Source: Fibrobacter succinogenes (GTDB lineage Bacteria > Fibrobacterota > Fibrobacteria > Fibrobacterales > Fibrobacteraceae). Taken from it: DNA of 64,000 bases. Of the stretch, positions 34,201 through 41,786 are shown one piece after another (the stretch's first letter is position 1; every line of letters begins with the position of its first letter). The notes below the pieces were generated by a model. The model was not told the origin of the DNA. It saw only the letters and a program-made list of their open reading frames with translations, and made no database searches. The position numbers were made by a program, and so were the translations under genes. The DNA lies in the NCBI GenBank assembly GCA_902768715.1, contig CACXMH010000007.1, positions 1 to 64,000 of the forward strand. Reading direction: 5' to 3'.

Positions 34201-34687
34201 TGAAGGGGAGCATGGTGGCAAAGTCGCTGATGGTGCGCTCGTTGTAGTAGTCGGTGTAGCTGAACTGGAATCCGTACAGGTTTGGCGGCAGCTTGGAGGC
34301 GCTTTCGATACTCACCAGGTGGCTGAATTCGTGGGTCACCACGTCGGCGACCCAGCCGTGGCTGCTTCTGATCTTGAAATCCCAGTTGGTGAGCCACAGG
34401 TTGATGGAATTTTCTGCCGGTATGGCGGCCCCGTTGCTGAACAGTGCGTTGTTCAGTACGGCGCTAATGCGGGGCAGCGGCTTGTTGTAGCGGTTGACTA
34501 CGGAATCATAGACCGCCTCGGCATAGGTCGCTACCGCAGAGGCGTGTTCCGAGTATTCGGCGGGGTAGATAAACTGGAAATGTTCCGTGCCTGCGGTTTT
34601 CCAGTCAATGTGGCTCTGGTTGCCGTAAAAACCGGCCGCCAGTGCGGCACCTGTAAAAAACAGCAAGGTGCGTAAACCCGAAAACAT
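31217..34687 (-). CDS. Large peptidase-like / TolB-like / outer-membrane barrel protein
   Basis: 1156 aa with a signal peptide. An N-terminal metallopeptidase-like domain has HEFSH (HExxH) in VVTHEFSHLVS near 125 and an acidic helix downstream (peptidase MA-like). The middle (about 320-640) has TolB/WD40-like repeats (FDPNGKFLVFARRDGEST, VSPDGKRILFGF, NGIFNLIEKDLATGAERPLT). The C-terminus (about 730-1156) is a barrel of the surface-antigen type with FGIRWSNKLF. ATG 34687 has a TAAATTGT box 5 nt upstream; an in-frame TTG three codons earlier is discounted. Substrate unknown. Confidence 0.8.
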   Translation of the reverse strand: MFSGLRTLLFFTGAALAAGFYGNQSHIDWKTAGTEHFQFIYPAEYSEHASAVATYAEAVYDSVVNRYNKPLPRISAVLNNALFSNGAAIPAENSINLWLTNWDFKIRSSHGWVADVVTHEFSHLVSIESASKLPPNLYGFQFSYTDYYNERTISDFATMLPFTLQPLWFAEGTAQFESSRMGFDAWDTHRDMLLRTAALNDDLMPLTYMHEFSDNSLEAELGPYTQGFSLVRYIAEKYGEDAIPKIWKELSKPYRVTLSGALEKVLGVSEDNLYEAWKKDITEHYQAQKDSLGPLVEGTKMTENAFWQDFPVVAGGNLYGVSNFGGAWFDGAVFKMPVSETRDTVAGVEIGNIAIEKDASDSADTNLIDISDYAKSGFRAKKPWFDKGIDVYEDSLRGPILAYVSFKNRDRNGRAHFDIALSDTSKNEHFLTHLANAVFPAFDPNGKFLVFARRDGESTRFILSKVPFNADFGELSAEDPVDLYVPDGKLRYFNIYSPKVSPDGKRILFGFFDDVHRGLAIIDSDGKNFKTVSDTLFDERDGNWLSNEKIVFASNRNGIFNLIEKDLATGAERPLTNVVGGAFTPALGHDTLYFTQYDQDGFSLYKQPYRDAGPDSVTIDSIIVTYRDSTVTVPDTLWSVCPPEDTLCTPEAVLAERDSTFQIEMRDTLKVKVAAQSLTGAQAADSTKKTPAPIVLRGSPLRPEKKFTPLESRELAGGEQDYHPIPFIPLFVPLLSFNENAPDLTVFGEGQRKAKLGLLALLSDPLKKNVVQLGLLLELGKGFDYINADGLNPEQEKEFFVSWLNRSTPLDLGINYSYANYTSRDTVRYEDVRAHGGDSLGFNHYAISQQAVAGMAGYSLFKSIDTLQVALGYDWADFNLYEDDFSWTYHKRISTLATFGLYGDHEGEDGSGISGQGNGAVVTYQYSNSDLYRPGTFAESFYVTESGSIKPRYRNFNIHQVDLNLYGSIQSPLTGARLAAGGKLGGIFNWSTDAKEDTLDSYYYNAVFLEGYPYVRSNESYTRSGTKTAIAEIHYLFPVYDDWRKRLWIFSTRDLYLDVFAQAGAAWNGKWNNSDNFTKHGFWDRSAGFGIRWSNKLFESIPVDMSLTFARALDRIGEEDGVGYKLNPIDLPLLPKRFAPTRIRFNLGMGFLNSWQ

Positions 34688-34692
34688 CGGGT

Positions 34693-34700
34693 ACAATTTA
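34693..34700 (-). promoter_or_regulatory. Weak -7-like box TAAATTGT, 5 nt before start
   Basis: Minus-strand TAAATTGT resembles TAnnTTTG with two changes, and has the same 5-nt spacing to the ATG at 34687 as other genes here. Confidence 0.35.
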
Positions 34701-34713
34701 GGAATTTAGAGAC

Positions 34714-34741
34714 AAGAAAACCACCTGATGGCTCAGGTGGC
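34714..34741 (-). terminator. Terminator after GH5 gene
   Basis: On the minus strand CCACCTGA-GCCA-TCAGGTGG, a perfect 8-bp stem, is followed by TTTTCTTG. Confidence 0.9.
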
Positions 34742-34767
34742 TTGTAAAACATTTGCTGAGAGGGTGG

Positions 34768-36666
34768 TTACGGCGTGGGCTTGGTGAGTCCCATGGCCTT
34801 GTCGAGACCATCAACAAGCTTGCCGCCCTTGATGACCTCGAATCCTCCGGTGTAGCCCCAGTGGGTCCAGGGAATCTGCAGGGTGTCGCAGATTTCACGC
34901 ATGGCGGTCAGGTAGTTCAGACGGTCCTGGGCGGTGGATTTCAGATTGTAGGCGCCGAACTCGTTGATGATGACAGGGACCTTGTTCTTGACGGCCCAGG
35001 CCTTTGCGGTGTAAATCGTGTTCAGCATGGTCTCCTTATTGCCGGTCTTGTAGTAGTTCAGCACGTTGGACTTGACCCAGCTAGGAGTGGTGCTGGAGAG
35101 CCCGAGTTCGGAAGAATATTCGGGCCATTTCGTCTTGTCGTAGGGGAAGGGAATGTTCTTGAGGTCCTTAGTTTCGCTCCAGCTGGCACCCTGGTGGGTA
35201 AACACGAAGGGCTCGTAGGAGTGGATGACATAGACGATGTTGGTGTCGGCGAAGGGAGTGCGACCGGCCAGCTTGGTGATGGAGTACCATTCCACGTCAC
35301 CGAAAAGCAGGGTGTGTTTTTTGTCCACCGTACGGATAGAATCGATAATCCCCTGTGCGGTTTCGGTCCACTGGGCGGCGGTCACCTTGCCTTCGCTCAT
35401 GTCGGGCTCGTTCAGGAGTTCGTAGAAGATGTCTTCGCGGTTGTTTGTCGCATAGTGGGCGGCCACGGCTTTCCACACCTCGGCCATCATGACCTGGTAG
35501 CGCTTGTTGCTTGCCGATGTGGCGTTGTAGCTGTTATCATATTCGTGGTAGTCAATGGTCAAGGACATATTGTATTCCCTGGTCCATTCCACAAAGGAGT
35601 CCAGCACGGTGAACAGGGTGTCCGAATCGATTTTCAGTGCGGTTTTTTCGGTGGCGTCCTTTACGAATTCATCACGATTGAGGGCGTACTTGTCCAGGTC
35701 GATGGGCAGGCGTATGGCCTTGAATCCATTTTCTGAAAGGATTTTAATGTCGTTCTTGCCCACCTTGAAGGTCCCGTCGAACTTGCGGTTTTCTTCGAGC
35801 CAGTTGGTGAAGCTCACTCCCTTGTTCAGGTATTTCATGGCCTTTTTTTGCAGTTCGGTGTCGATGTTCAATTTGCCCAAAGTGACCTTGGGAATCACGG
35901 CGTCCTTGGGGACGATGTCGGGTTTATCTTCTTTCGGGGGTTCTTCTTTTTCGGGTACCCCACTACCGCCAATCAGGTAGATGTCATCGACAAATACGGA
36001 ATCCTGGGTGTCTGGGCCCTTGGCCTGGAAGCTGATGGCCGTGATTTCTTCGGCCTTGAAAGGTACGGTAGCACCCCAGCCCTCTTGGGCCATCTGGCTG
36101 AATTCAACGGTGACGGATTTCCACTCCTTGGACGCAGGCAGAAGTTTCATGTAGTGGTCGGAATCCGTAATGCTGGATATTTCCACATGGATGAAATGGT
36201 TTCCACCTTTGTATCTATAGGAAACGGCAGTGAATTTGCTGTAGTCCTTGTTGGTAGGCAGCTTGACGCCCCAACCCACATAGGGATCGAATTGATAGCC
36301 TCCCTTTTTCAAGGTATATTTGACATTGAAAGAGAACTTGCTGCCATTATCGCTCTTGGTGGGTGAGGGGTGACCTTCCGAGTCCTTGGTTACCGTTTCG
36401 ATGGTGGATTCGGCTCTGCTTCCGGCATCATTATAGACATACCAGAAATTACCCAAGGGACTTTGGTTGTCGCCGTCCTCGAAATCGTCCACCAGTAGCT
36501 TTACTTCTGTCCCGTTTTGAGCAGAATCAACGGGAACAACAGAGGACTCGGCGGAATCTGGTGCCGGTTTTTCTGAGACACTTACGGTGTTGTCGCCTTC
36601 ACAGGCGGAAAAGCTCAGGGCAAAGGCACAGGCCAGGGGAATAGTCAGCAATTTCTTTTTGGTCAT
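34768..36666 (-). CDS. GH5 endoglucanase lipoprotein with CBM11-like module
   Basis: 632 aa. Lipoprotein signal with a Cys in SFSACEGD (about 21). The N-terminal beta-sandwich (about 55-225) starts LVDDFEDGDNQSPLGNFW and is similar to CBM11-type glucan-binding modules. After a Pro/Glu/Asp linker comes a GH5 barrel (about 265-630): general acid Glu420 in LLNEPD and nucleophile Glu569 in INEFGAY, plus DYHEYD and VIHSYEPF. The protein probably hydrolyses beta-glucans at the cell surface, consistent with a cellulolytic lifestyle. AGGAAAGAGG precedes the ATG; a terminator follows. Confidence 0.93.
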   Translation of the reverse strand: MTKKKLLTIPLACAFALSFSACEGDNTVSVSEKPAPDSAESSVVPVDSAQNGTEVKLLVDDFEDGDNQSPLGNFWYVYNDAGSRAESTIETVTKDSEGHPSPTKSDNGSKFSFNVKYTLKKGGYQFDPYVGWGVKLPTNKDYSKFTAVSYRYKGGNHFIHVEISSITDSDHYMKLLPASKEWKSVTVEFSQMAQEGWGATVPFKAEEITAISFQAKGPDTQDSVFVDDIYLIGGSGVPEKEEPPKEDKPDIVPKDAVIPKVTLGKLNIDTELQKKAMKYLNKGVSFTNWLEENRKFDGTFKVGKNDIKILSENGFKAIRLPIDLDKYALNRDEFVKDATEKTALKIDSDTLFTVLDSFVEWTREYNMSLTIDYHEYDNSYNATSASNKRYQVMMAEVWKAVAAHYATNNREDIFYELLNEPDMSEGKVTAAQWTETAQGIIDSIRTVDKKHTLLFGDVEWYSITKLAGRTPFADTNIVYVIHSYEPFVFTHQGASWSETKDLKNIPFPYDKTKWPEYSSELGLSSTTPSWVKSNVLNYYKTGNKETMLNTIYTAKAWAVKNKVPVIINEFGAYNLKSTAQDRLNYLTAMREICDTLQIPWTHWGYTGGFEVIKGGKLVDGLDKAMGLTKPTP

Positions 36667-36760
36667 AAGAATCCTCTTTCCTCAATATACATAAAGTGTC
36701 CCTTATAATTTGCTTACTTTTGAAAAAGCATTGTTTACGGTGGAAAACGGGAGGGTATTT

Positions 36761-36825
36761 CGGAATTCAGATTTCGGATTTCAGGGTTGATTTAATTCCG
36801 AATTCCGAGTTCCGAACTCTGAATT
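36761..36825. repeat. pal-E palindromic element (TTCCGAATTCCGA)
   Basis: Left arm CGGAATTCAGATTTCGGATT and right arm AATTCCGAATTCCGAGTTCC are inverted relatives around a TT-rich loop. The same motif occurs inside rsmB (40974-41009). Confidence 0.8.
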
Positions 36826-36842
36826 GTTGTTGTCACATTTTC

Positions 36843-36850
36843 TACCTTTG
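36843..36850 (+). promoter_or_regulatory. -7 box TACCTTTG, 4 nt before GTG start
   Basis: Perfect TAnnTTTG match, spacer ACCC, then the GTG at 36855; a leaderless transcript with a GTG start is predicted. Confidence 0.6.
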
Positions 36851-36854
36851 ACCC

Positions 36855-38297
36855 GTGGCCTATTTTTCCGAAACATATCACGAGTCCATCAAGTATGGGC
36901 GGCAGGTGTCCGGCGACCCCGTTACCCTTCACTGGGAAAATTCCGGAAATGTTTCGAATCCCTATGCAGTAGGCAAGCGCTACGCTACCAACGGGGTCAA
37001 GGCGGGCCAGCGGAAAAAGTCCGCTTCGGAGGACCTATTCGAGATAACCCAGTCCTCTTCTACCTTGCTGAACCGCCTCTTTACCCAGCTGCAGAACGAC
37101 GTTTCTGCCGATGGACTGCACTCGGTAGGTGTTTACGCCTACATAAAGGGCCAGAGCGTTCCCGACGACCTTTACAAGTTTGATTACGAGACCCGTGAAC
37201 TGGTGGCCTACCCTTGGGAAAACGCCAAGCTGAAAAAGACCCGCCTGGAGGCACTGGTCAAGGCCTTTGCCGACGGAAACTTCATCGAAGAAGCTCCCAT
37301 TACGCTGTTCTTTACGGCGTTGCTGGACCGTGCCGTCTGGCGGTTCAAGGAAGCCGCCTACCACGAGCTGGAACTGGACGTAGGCTCCTACGTGGGGCTG
37401 GCCTCCATTTCGGCCCGTTCTGCAGGGGCCATGGGTATTCCTCTCGGGAGCTTTGTGGATGCAGAAGTAGCTTACGCCTTGGATTTGGGGGCGAGTGAAA
37501 TTCCCATGGCCGCGGTGGCTATAATGCCCAAGGCTCTGAAAAAGTATGAACTGGCCTCGCAGTTCGCCTATTCCAGCAGGGGAGAACTCCCCATGCAAGA
37601 AAATGCCGCCCAGAACCCCAGGGTGCGGGCCCGTTTCCTTTTGCAGAACAAGGCCGAAAGCATTACGGACCTGTCCAAGTGCGTCAAGGTTTTCAGGGTC
37701 CAGAACCAGGCCTTCGAAGGGGACGAATTTCCCCTGACGCCGCAAAAATACCCCAACGAGTTTTTCTTTAGGGAATATGACTTCTTGGGGCCGGGGGCTC
37801 TGGAGCACAGGCCCTTCAAACCCTGGACCGCCTCCCTGGACGACTTTTCTACGCTGCTCCGCTGGATGGAAATCTGTACCCTGAACGCCTTCGGGGCGGG
37901 ACTCCTAAAAATCTGGGTGGCCTGCTTTGACGTGTCCCTGGTCTATCAGGGAATCTACCGTTACCAGCCCTCGAAAAAATCCCTGTACCTGCATGCCGGG
38001 AACCTGGATCGGGAAGGTTTCTTGAAGGCGCACCTGGACGGGGAAAGTCCGAAAGATTCGGCCTTTGCGGTATTCTTTACGGTGGACCTGAAAGACGCCT
38101 GCAATATCATGGGGGACCGCGGCTACCGCTGCCTGAACATGAACGCAGGTTATGTTGCAGAGATGCTTCGCGAGTCTGCACGGAGTCTCGGCAAGTACTC
38201 CCGTCGGGAAACCTTCTTCTACGAAGACGAACTCAAGCGTCTCATGAAAATTCCTGAAAGCGAAACCCTGCTCTGTGAAGTCCTGGTAGGGCGGTAG
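36855..38297 (+). CDS. SagB-type double nitroreductase-fold protein
   Basis: 480 aa. The start AYFSETYHESIKYG and LHWENSGNVSNPYA match the opening of SagB-type dehydrogenases (FMN oxidases that form azoles in peptide toxins, also found alone). The C-terminus GDRGYRCLNMNAGYVAEML ... FFYEDELKRLMKIPESETLL ... VGR is the classic SagB ending. An internal half (about 115-250) with a second Ser/Arg-rich nitroreductase-like core suggests a tandem fold. No cyclodehydratase or precursor peptide is adjacent, so its substrate is open. The GTG start is preceded only by a -7 box. Confidence 0.75.
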   Translation: MAYFSETYHESIKYGRQVSGDPVTLHWENSGNVSNPYAVGKRYATNGVKAGQRKKSASEDLFEITQSSSTLLNRLFTQLQNDVSADGLHSVGVYAYIKGQSVPDDLYKFDYETRELVAYPWENAKLKKTRLEALVKAFADGNFIEEAPITLFFTALLDRAVWRFKEAAYHELELDVGSYVGLASISARSAGAMGIPLGSFVDAEVAYALDLGASEIPMAAVAIMPKALKKYELASQFAYSSRGELPMQENAAQNPRVRARFLLQNKAESITDLSKCVKVFRVQNQAFEGDEFPLTPQKYPNEFFFREYDFLGPGALEHRPFKPWTASLDDFSTLLRWMEICTLNAFGAGLLKIWVACFDVSLVYQGIYRYQPSKKSLYLHAGNLDREGFLKAHLDGESPKDSAFAVFFTVDLKDACNIMGDRGYRCLNMNAGYVAEMLRESARSLGKYSRRETFFYEDELKRLMKIPESETLLCEVLVGR

Positions 38298-38336
38298 GTC
38301 GCTGCACTCGCGCCGTTCATTACAACGAAGAGACGG

Positions 38337-39026
38337 CTACAGCAATTCAATAACTATCGGTGCAACCACTGCGGTGAACAAACCCGCGATACCGATGGCA
38401 AGTCCGCTCATGGCGCCTTGCACTTCGCCCATTTCCATGGCCTTGGTGGTTCCCAGGGCATGGCTTGCCGTACCGATGGCGATTCCTTGTGCCACCTTGT
38501 GCTTGATGCGGCAGAACCGGCACACGGCAGGGGCAGTAACCGCTCCCGTGATTCCCGTGACGGTGATGGCGATAATGGTCACCGAGGGAATGCCGCCGAT
38601 CTGTTCGGAGATGACGCTTCCCATGGGGATGGTGACGGACTTGGGAAGGAGCGACAGTGTCAGCACCTTACCGAGTCCCAAGAGCTTGCCAGCCACAATG
38701 ACGCAGGCCATGGCGGTGAGGGACCCTGTAAAGATTCCTGCAAGGATGGGTTTCCAGAAATGCTGGAGTTTTTGAATTTGTCTGTAAAGCGGAACGGCAA
38801 GGACCACGGTGGCGGGGGATAGCATCACGGAAATGTAGTCGCCACCTACGTTGTAGCTTTCGAGGCTTACGCCCGTAATCAGCAGGAACCCGACGATAAG
38901 GATGTTGCCGATGAGCAGCGGGTTCAAGAAGGAATACTTGAACTTTTGGCTGATGAGCACGCCAATTTCGAAGGCGACGAGTGTCAGCAAGATACCGAAC
39001 AGGGGAGAATTGATGATGGCGTTCAC
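38337..39026 (-). CDS. lrgB: LrgB family membrane protein
   Basis: 229 aa, almost entirely hydrophobic helices, matching LrgB/CidB: LLIGNILIVGFLL, LSLLPKSVTIPMGSVISEQIGG, TGITGAVTAPAVCRFCRI and GTASHALGTTKAMEMGE. With LrgA it forms a holin/antiholin-like pair that affects autolysis or transports small carboxylates such as pyruvate. The GTG at 39026 overlaps the lrgA stop (GTGA); the frame open upstream to 39323 is only lrgA read in another frame. Confidence 0.92.
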   Translation of the reverse strand: MNAIINSPLFGILLTLVAFEIGVLISQKFKYSFLNPLLIGNILIVGFLLITGVSLESYNVGGDYISVMLSPATVVLAVPLYRQIQKLQHFWKPILAGIFTGSLTAMACVIVAGKLLGLGKVLTLSLLPKSVTIPMGSVISEQIGGIPSVTIIAITVTGITGAVTAPAVCRFCRIKHKVAQGIAIGTASHALGTTKAMEMGEVQGAMSGLAIGIAGLFTAVVAPIVIELL

Positions 39027-39448
39027 GGCTTGCCCCCTTCGGTCTTGTTCTGTGCAGCCCTCCTGGCAAGCCGTTCGGCTCGCAGGGCCATGTTTTCCCG
39101 GTATTCCTGCTTGCGGATAAGGAACTGGGTTGCCCAGCCGCCCATGGCGATGGTCACAAGCGTAAAGGCGATGCACAGGAACAGTAACAGCGGCCATTTG
39201 GAAAGAACGTCGTCGCCTACGGTCATGATGGCAATGCTTGGCGGCAAGAAGAACAGGGCCAGGTATTTCAGGAAAAAACTGGAGACGCCCGAAATGTGCT
39301 CCGGCTTGACGACTTTTGTACAAAGTAAAATCAGGAGGATGACCATGCCGATGATGTTGCCGGGCAGGGGCACGCCCACGACGCGGTGGAGGACTTCTCC
39401 GGCGATACAGATGGCGAAAATAACGGCAAGCTGGAGTGGAATTCTCAT
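39023..39448 (-). CDS. lrgA: LrgA/CidA family holin-like protein
   Basis: 141 aa with four hydrophobic helices and the family segment LPGNIIGMVILLILL, followed by a charged tail rich in Arg and Ala. Overlaps lrgB by 4 nt, so both are made together. The gene is divergent from fmt with a 44-nt spacer that must hold both promoters. Confidence 0.9.
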   Translation of the reverse strand: MRIPLQLAVIFAICIAGEVLHRVVGVPLPGNIIGMVILLILLCTKVVKPEHISGVSSFFLKYLALFFLPPSIAIMTVGDDVLSKWPLLLFLCIAFTLVTIAMGGWATQFLIRKQEYRENMALRAERLARRAAQNKTEGGKP

Positions 39449-39479
39449 GACGGCGGTAAAGGTAGAAAAAAGTTGTTTC

Positions 39480-39487
39480 TATATTTC
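39480..39487 (+). promoter_or_regulatory. -7 box TATATTTC, 5 nt before fmt
   Basis: TATATTTC, spacer AGATT, then the ATG at 39493. A TTG lies upstream within AAGTTGTT but at short spacing. A leaderless fmt-rsmB mRNA is predicted. Confidence 0.6.
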
Positions 39488-39492
39488 AGATT

Positions 39493-40419
39493 ATGAAAAT
39501 CGTCTTTATGGGAACGCCGGAATTTGCGGCCTGTTTTTTGAAGCATCTCAAGGAATGTGATTTTGCGGACGTGTTGGCTGTGGTGACACAGCCGGACCGG
39601 CCGGCAGGGCGTGGGCGCGTGTTGACGCCGCCGCCAGTGAAACAACTGGCCCTCGAATTCGGGCTCCCTGTGCTGCAACCCACCGACCTGAAGGCCCCCG
39701 AATTCGAGGACGCCCTGCGGGCCTACAGTGCGGACCTTTTTGTGGTGGTGGCCTACTCCATTTTGCCGAAGAACATTTTGGCCGTAGCGAAGTTCGGCGC
39801 TGTTAACGTTCACGGAAGTCTTTTGCCCAAGTATCGCGGTGCCGCCCCGGTGCAGCGGGCCATTGCCGACGGTCTCAAAGAAACGGGCGTGACCGTTTTC
39901 CGTCTGGACGAAAAGATGGACCACGGCCCGATTCTCGCCCAGCGTACGGTGGCCATTGACCATCAGGATACCACGGCTTCGCTTTTGGAAAAGATGGTGA
40001 CTCCCGGCTGCGAAGCCCTGGACGATGCTATCTGCCAGTTGCTGGATGGTCGCGAAAAGGACTTGACCCAGGACCATGCCCAGGCCAGCGGCGCTCCAAA
40101 ACTGAAAAAGGAAGAAGGCCTTATCGATTTTAATCTGCCTGCTGCAGTAATCCACAACAGGATTCGGGCATTCAATCCCTGGCCTGGCGGATACGGAAAG
40201 CTGGGTGGTCGCATGGTTTATCTGCGCAAGACGGACACTCCGGAGAATGGCCTGAAGCTCGCCCCCGGTGCGGTGGAATTCAAGGATAACCGTTTTTACG
40301 TAGGCACGGGCGATGGCCTGCTAGAAGTTCTCGAGATCCAGGCTGAAGGCAAAAAGCCCATGCCGGTAGCCGACTTTATGCGGGGAATCCAGAACCGCGA
40401 AGGACTTTGCTTTTGCTAG
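39493..40419 (+). CDS. fmt: Methionyl-tRNA formyltransferase
   Basis: 308 aa. Formylates initiator Met-tRNA. N-terminal MKIVFMGTPEFA; the catalytic block is VNVHGSLLPKYRGAAPVQRAI with Asn, His and, downstream, Asp in MDHGPIL; the C-terminal OB-like domain has IRAFNPWPGGYG. Length is normal. The gene overlaps rsmB, as in many bacteria (fmt-rsmB). No Shine-Dalgarno, only a promoter box against the ATG, which would make the formylation enzyme's own mRNA leaderless. Confidence 0.96.
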   Translation: MKIVFMGTPEFAACFLKHLKECDFADVLAVVTQPDRPAGRGRVLTPPPVKQLALEFGLPVLQPTDLKAPEFEDALRAYSADLFVVVAYSILPKNILAVAKFGAVNVHGSLLPKYRGAAPVQRAIADGLKETGVTVFRLDEKMDHGPILAQRTVAIDHQDTTASLLEKMVTPGCEALDDAICQLLDGREKDLTQDHAQASGAPKLKKEEGLIDFNLPAAVIHNRIRAFNPWPGGYGKLGGRMVYLRKTDTPENGLKLAPGAVEFKDNRFYVGTGDGLLEVLEIQAEGKKPMPVADFMRGIQNREGLCFC

Positions 40420-41783
40420 ATGATTCCCTGATAGAGCGCATGGACGCGTACCGGGTCCTTTTGCTTTGGCAAAAGGAAGGAACTTTTATCAAGGAAAGCG
40501 GGCTTTCGCCTTTTGCGATGGAACTTGCCTTGGGCGTGTGCCGCAGGCATTTGTACCTGCAGTATTTCATCAAGTCCCTGACAAAGAAGAAGCCCTCCCT
40601 GGAAGTCTGCACCATTCTTGAAATGGGACTTTTCCAGATGTTTTTTATGGAGGTGCCGGACCACGCCGCCGTTTCGACGAGCGTGGAACTTTCGAAGGCG
40701 GCGAACCTTCAAGAAGGTTCCGCGCGGCTCGTGAACGCCGTGCTGCATGCCGCGCGTAGGTCCGGCCTGCCGCAGCTTCCTCCCCAGCGGGTGCGTCGCG
40801 TTTCCGTGGAAAATTCCGTTCCCGAAAGTCTGGTGCGCCGGTGGTTCGATATCTACGGAGCGGACCGCGCCGAAGCCCTTGCGAAGGCCACTCTGGAGCA
40901 CCCCTCCGAATGGCTCCGGGTGAATTTGCAGAAGACGACTGTAGATGCACTGATCAAGAAATTGAATTTGACATTAAAATCCGAAATCCGAATTCCGAAT
41001 TCCGAATTGGTTTACGACCGTTACATCCAGGTCCCCGAAGGTGCAAAACTCAAGCCCATTCTGGAATCAGAATCTTTTGCCAACGGCGAATTCAGCTTGC
41101 AGAATCCCGCCGCCTATGAGGTGGTGAAACTGCTGGACTTAAAGCCCGGCCAAAAAGTCTGGGACGCCTGTGCCGCCCCTGGCGGAAAGTCCGCGCTGAT
41201 GGCCGAGATGGACCCGACTCTGGATATTCTGGCCAGCGATGTTTCGGAGTTCCGTGTGGAAAAGATGCAGGACTTGCTGGACCGTCTGGGCCTTGTGAAC
41301 GTGCATCTCGAATGCATCGACGCGCTTTCGCCACAATTGCCTGTCACCCTGGAGGGGTGTAACCCCGATAGGGTCCAAGAAGCGCTAGCCTCTGAATCCT
41401 CAAAGCGAAGCGACCTCATACCCCAAAGCACCGAAGGTGCGACCTCAAGCCTCTTTGACCGCATCCTCCTGGACGTCCCCTGCAGCAACATGGGGGTCAT
41501 CGCCCGTCGTCCGGAATCGAAATACAGGATTACGCCGGAGTCCGTGAAGGAACTTGCGGAACTGCAGTCCAGGCTGCTCGCGTCGGCGTCACAGGCGCTG
41601 AAAGTTGGCGGCATTCTGGTCTATGCCACCTGCAGCCCCGACCCCATGGAAACGACCCAGGTGGTGAACCGCTTTCTCAAGGAACATCCTGAATTCGAGA
41701 AGGTGGGGACGCCGGTGTATCCCGGTGCAGAAGATTCCCGCCTGGACGGATTTTTTGCCCAGGCTCTGAGGAGAAAGGGGTAA
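40413..41783 (+). CDS. rsmB: 16S rRNA m5C967 methyltransferase RsmB with repeat inserts
   Basis: N-terminal NusB-like helical domain, then a SAM methyltransferase: PAAYEVVKLLDLKPGQKVWD, CAAPGGKSALMAE, DVPCSNMGVIARRPE and the nucleophile in YATCSPDP. The start is uncertain: TTG 40413 has GAAGGA 8 nt upstream; ATG 40440 and TTG 40407 are alternatives. Three repeat-derived inserts interrupt the conserved fold (40974-41009, 41343-41376, 41398-41455) without breaking the frame, making it longer than usual. Catalytic motifs are intact, so it is probably active. Confidence 0.92.
   Translation: MLDDSLIERMDAYRVLLLWQKEGTFIKESGLSPFAMELALGVCRRHLYLQYFIKSLTKKKPSLEVCTILEMGLFQMFFMEVPDHAAVSTSVELSKAANLQEGSARLVNAVLHAARRSGLPQLPPQRVRRVSVENSVPESLVRRWFDIYGADRAEALAKATLEHPSEWLRVNLQKTTVDALIKKLNLTLKSEIRIPNSELVYDRYIQVPEGAKLKPILESESFANGEFSLQNPAAYEVVKLLDLKPGQKVWDACAAPGGKSALMAEMDPTLDILASDVSEFRVEKMQDLLDRLGLVNVHLECIDALSPQLPVTLEGCNPDRVQEALASESSKRSDLIPQSTEGATSSLFDRILLDVPCSNMGVIARRPESKYRITPESVKELAELQSRLLASASQALKVGGILVYATCSPDPMETTQVVNRFLKEHPEFEKVGTPVYPGAEDSRLDGFFAQALRRKG
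40974..41009 (+). repeat. pal-E insert inside rsmB
   Basis: AAATCCGAAATCCGAATTCC followed by GAATTCCGAATT encodes LKSEIRIPNSEL before the segment leading into the catalytic domain. It is the same sequence family as the spacer element at 36761-36825. Confidence 0.8.
41343..41376 (+). repeat. pal-A insert inside rsmB encoding VTLEGCNPDRV
   Basis: GTCACCCTGGAG, stem GGGGT-GTA-ACCCC, then GATAGGGTCC. Same length, frame and orientation as the mutY insert at 45031-45066; the inner stem differs at three of five pairs, all compensated. Confidence 0.9.
41398..41455 (+). repeat. pal-D insert inside rsmB
   Basis: CCTCAAAGCGAAGCGACCTC then ATACCCCAAA, GCACC-GAA-GGTGC and GACCTCAAG. It encodes SSKRSDLIPQSTEGATSS between conserved strands and shares the GACCTCA linker with 5613-5812. 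Confidence 0.8.
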
Positions 41784-41786
41784 CGC

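Noticed and set aside
38298-38336. Terminator between the SagB-like gene and lrgB
   Set aside because: Only a weak GCCGT/ACGGC pairing without a T-run on either side.
39027-39323. N-terminal extension of LrgB to 39323
   Set aside because: The 99 extra residues are lrgA read in another frame and look non-biological; the GTG at 39026 overlaps the lrgA stop as expected for this pair.
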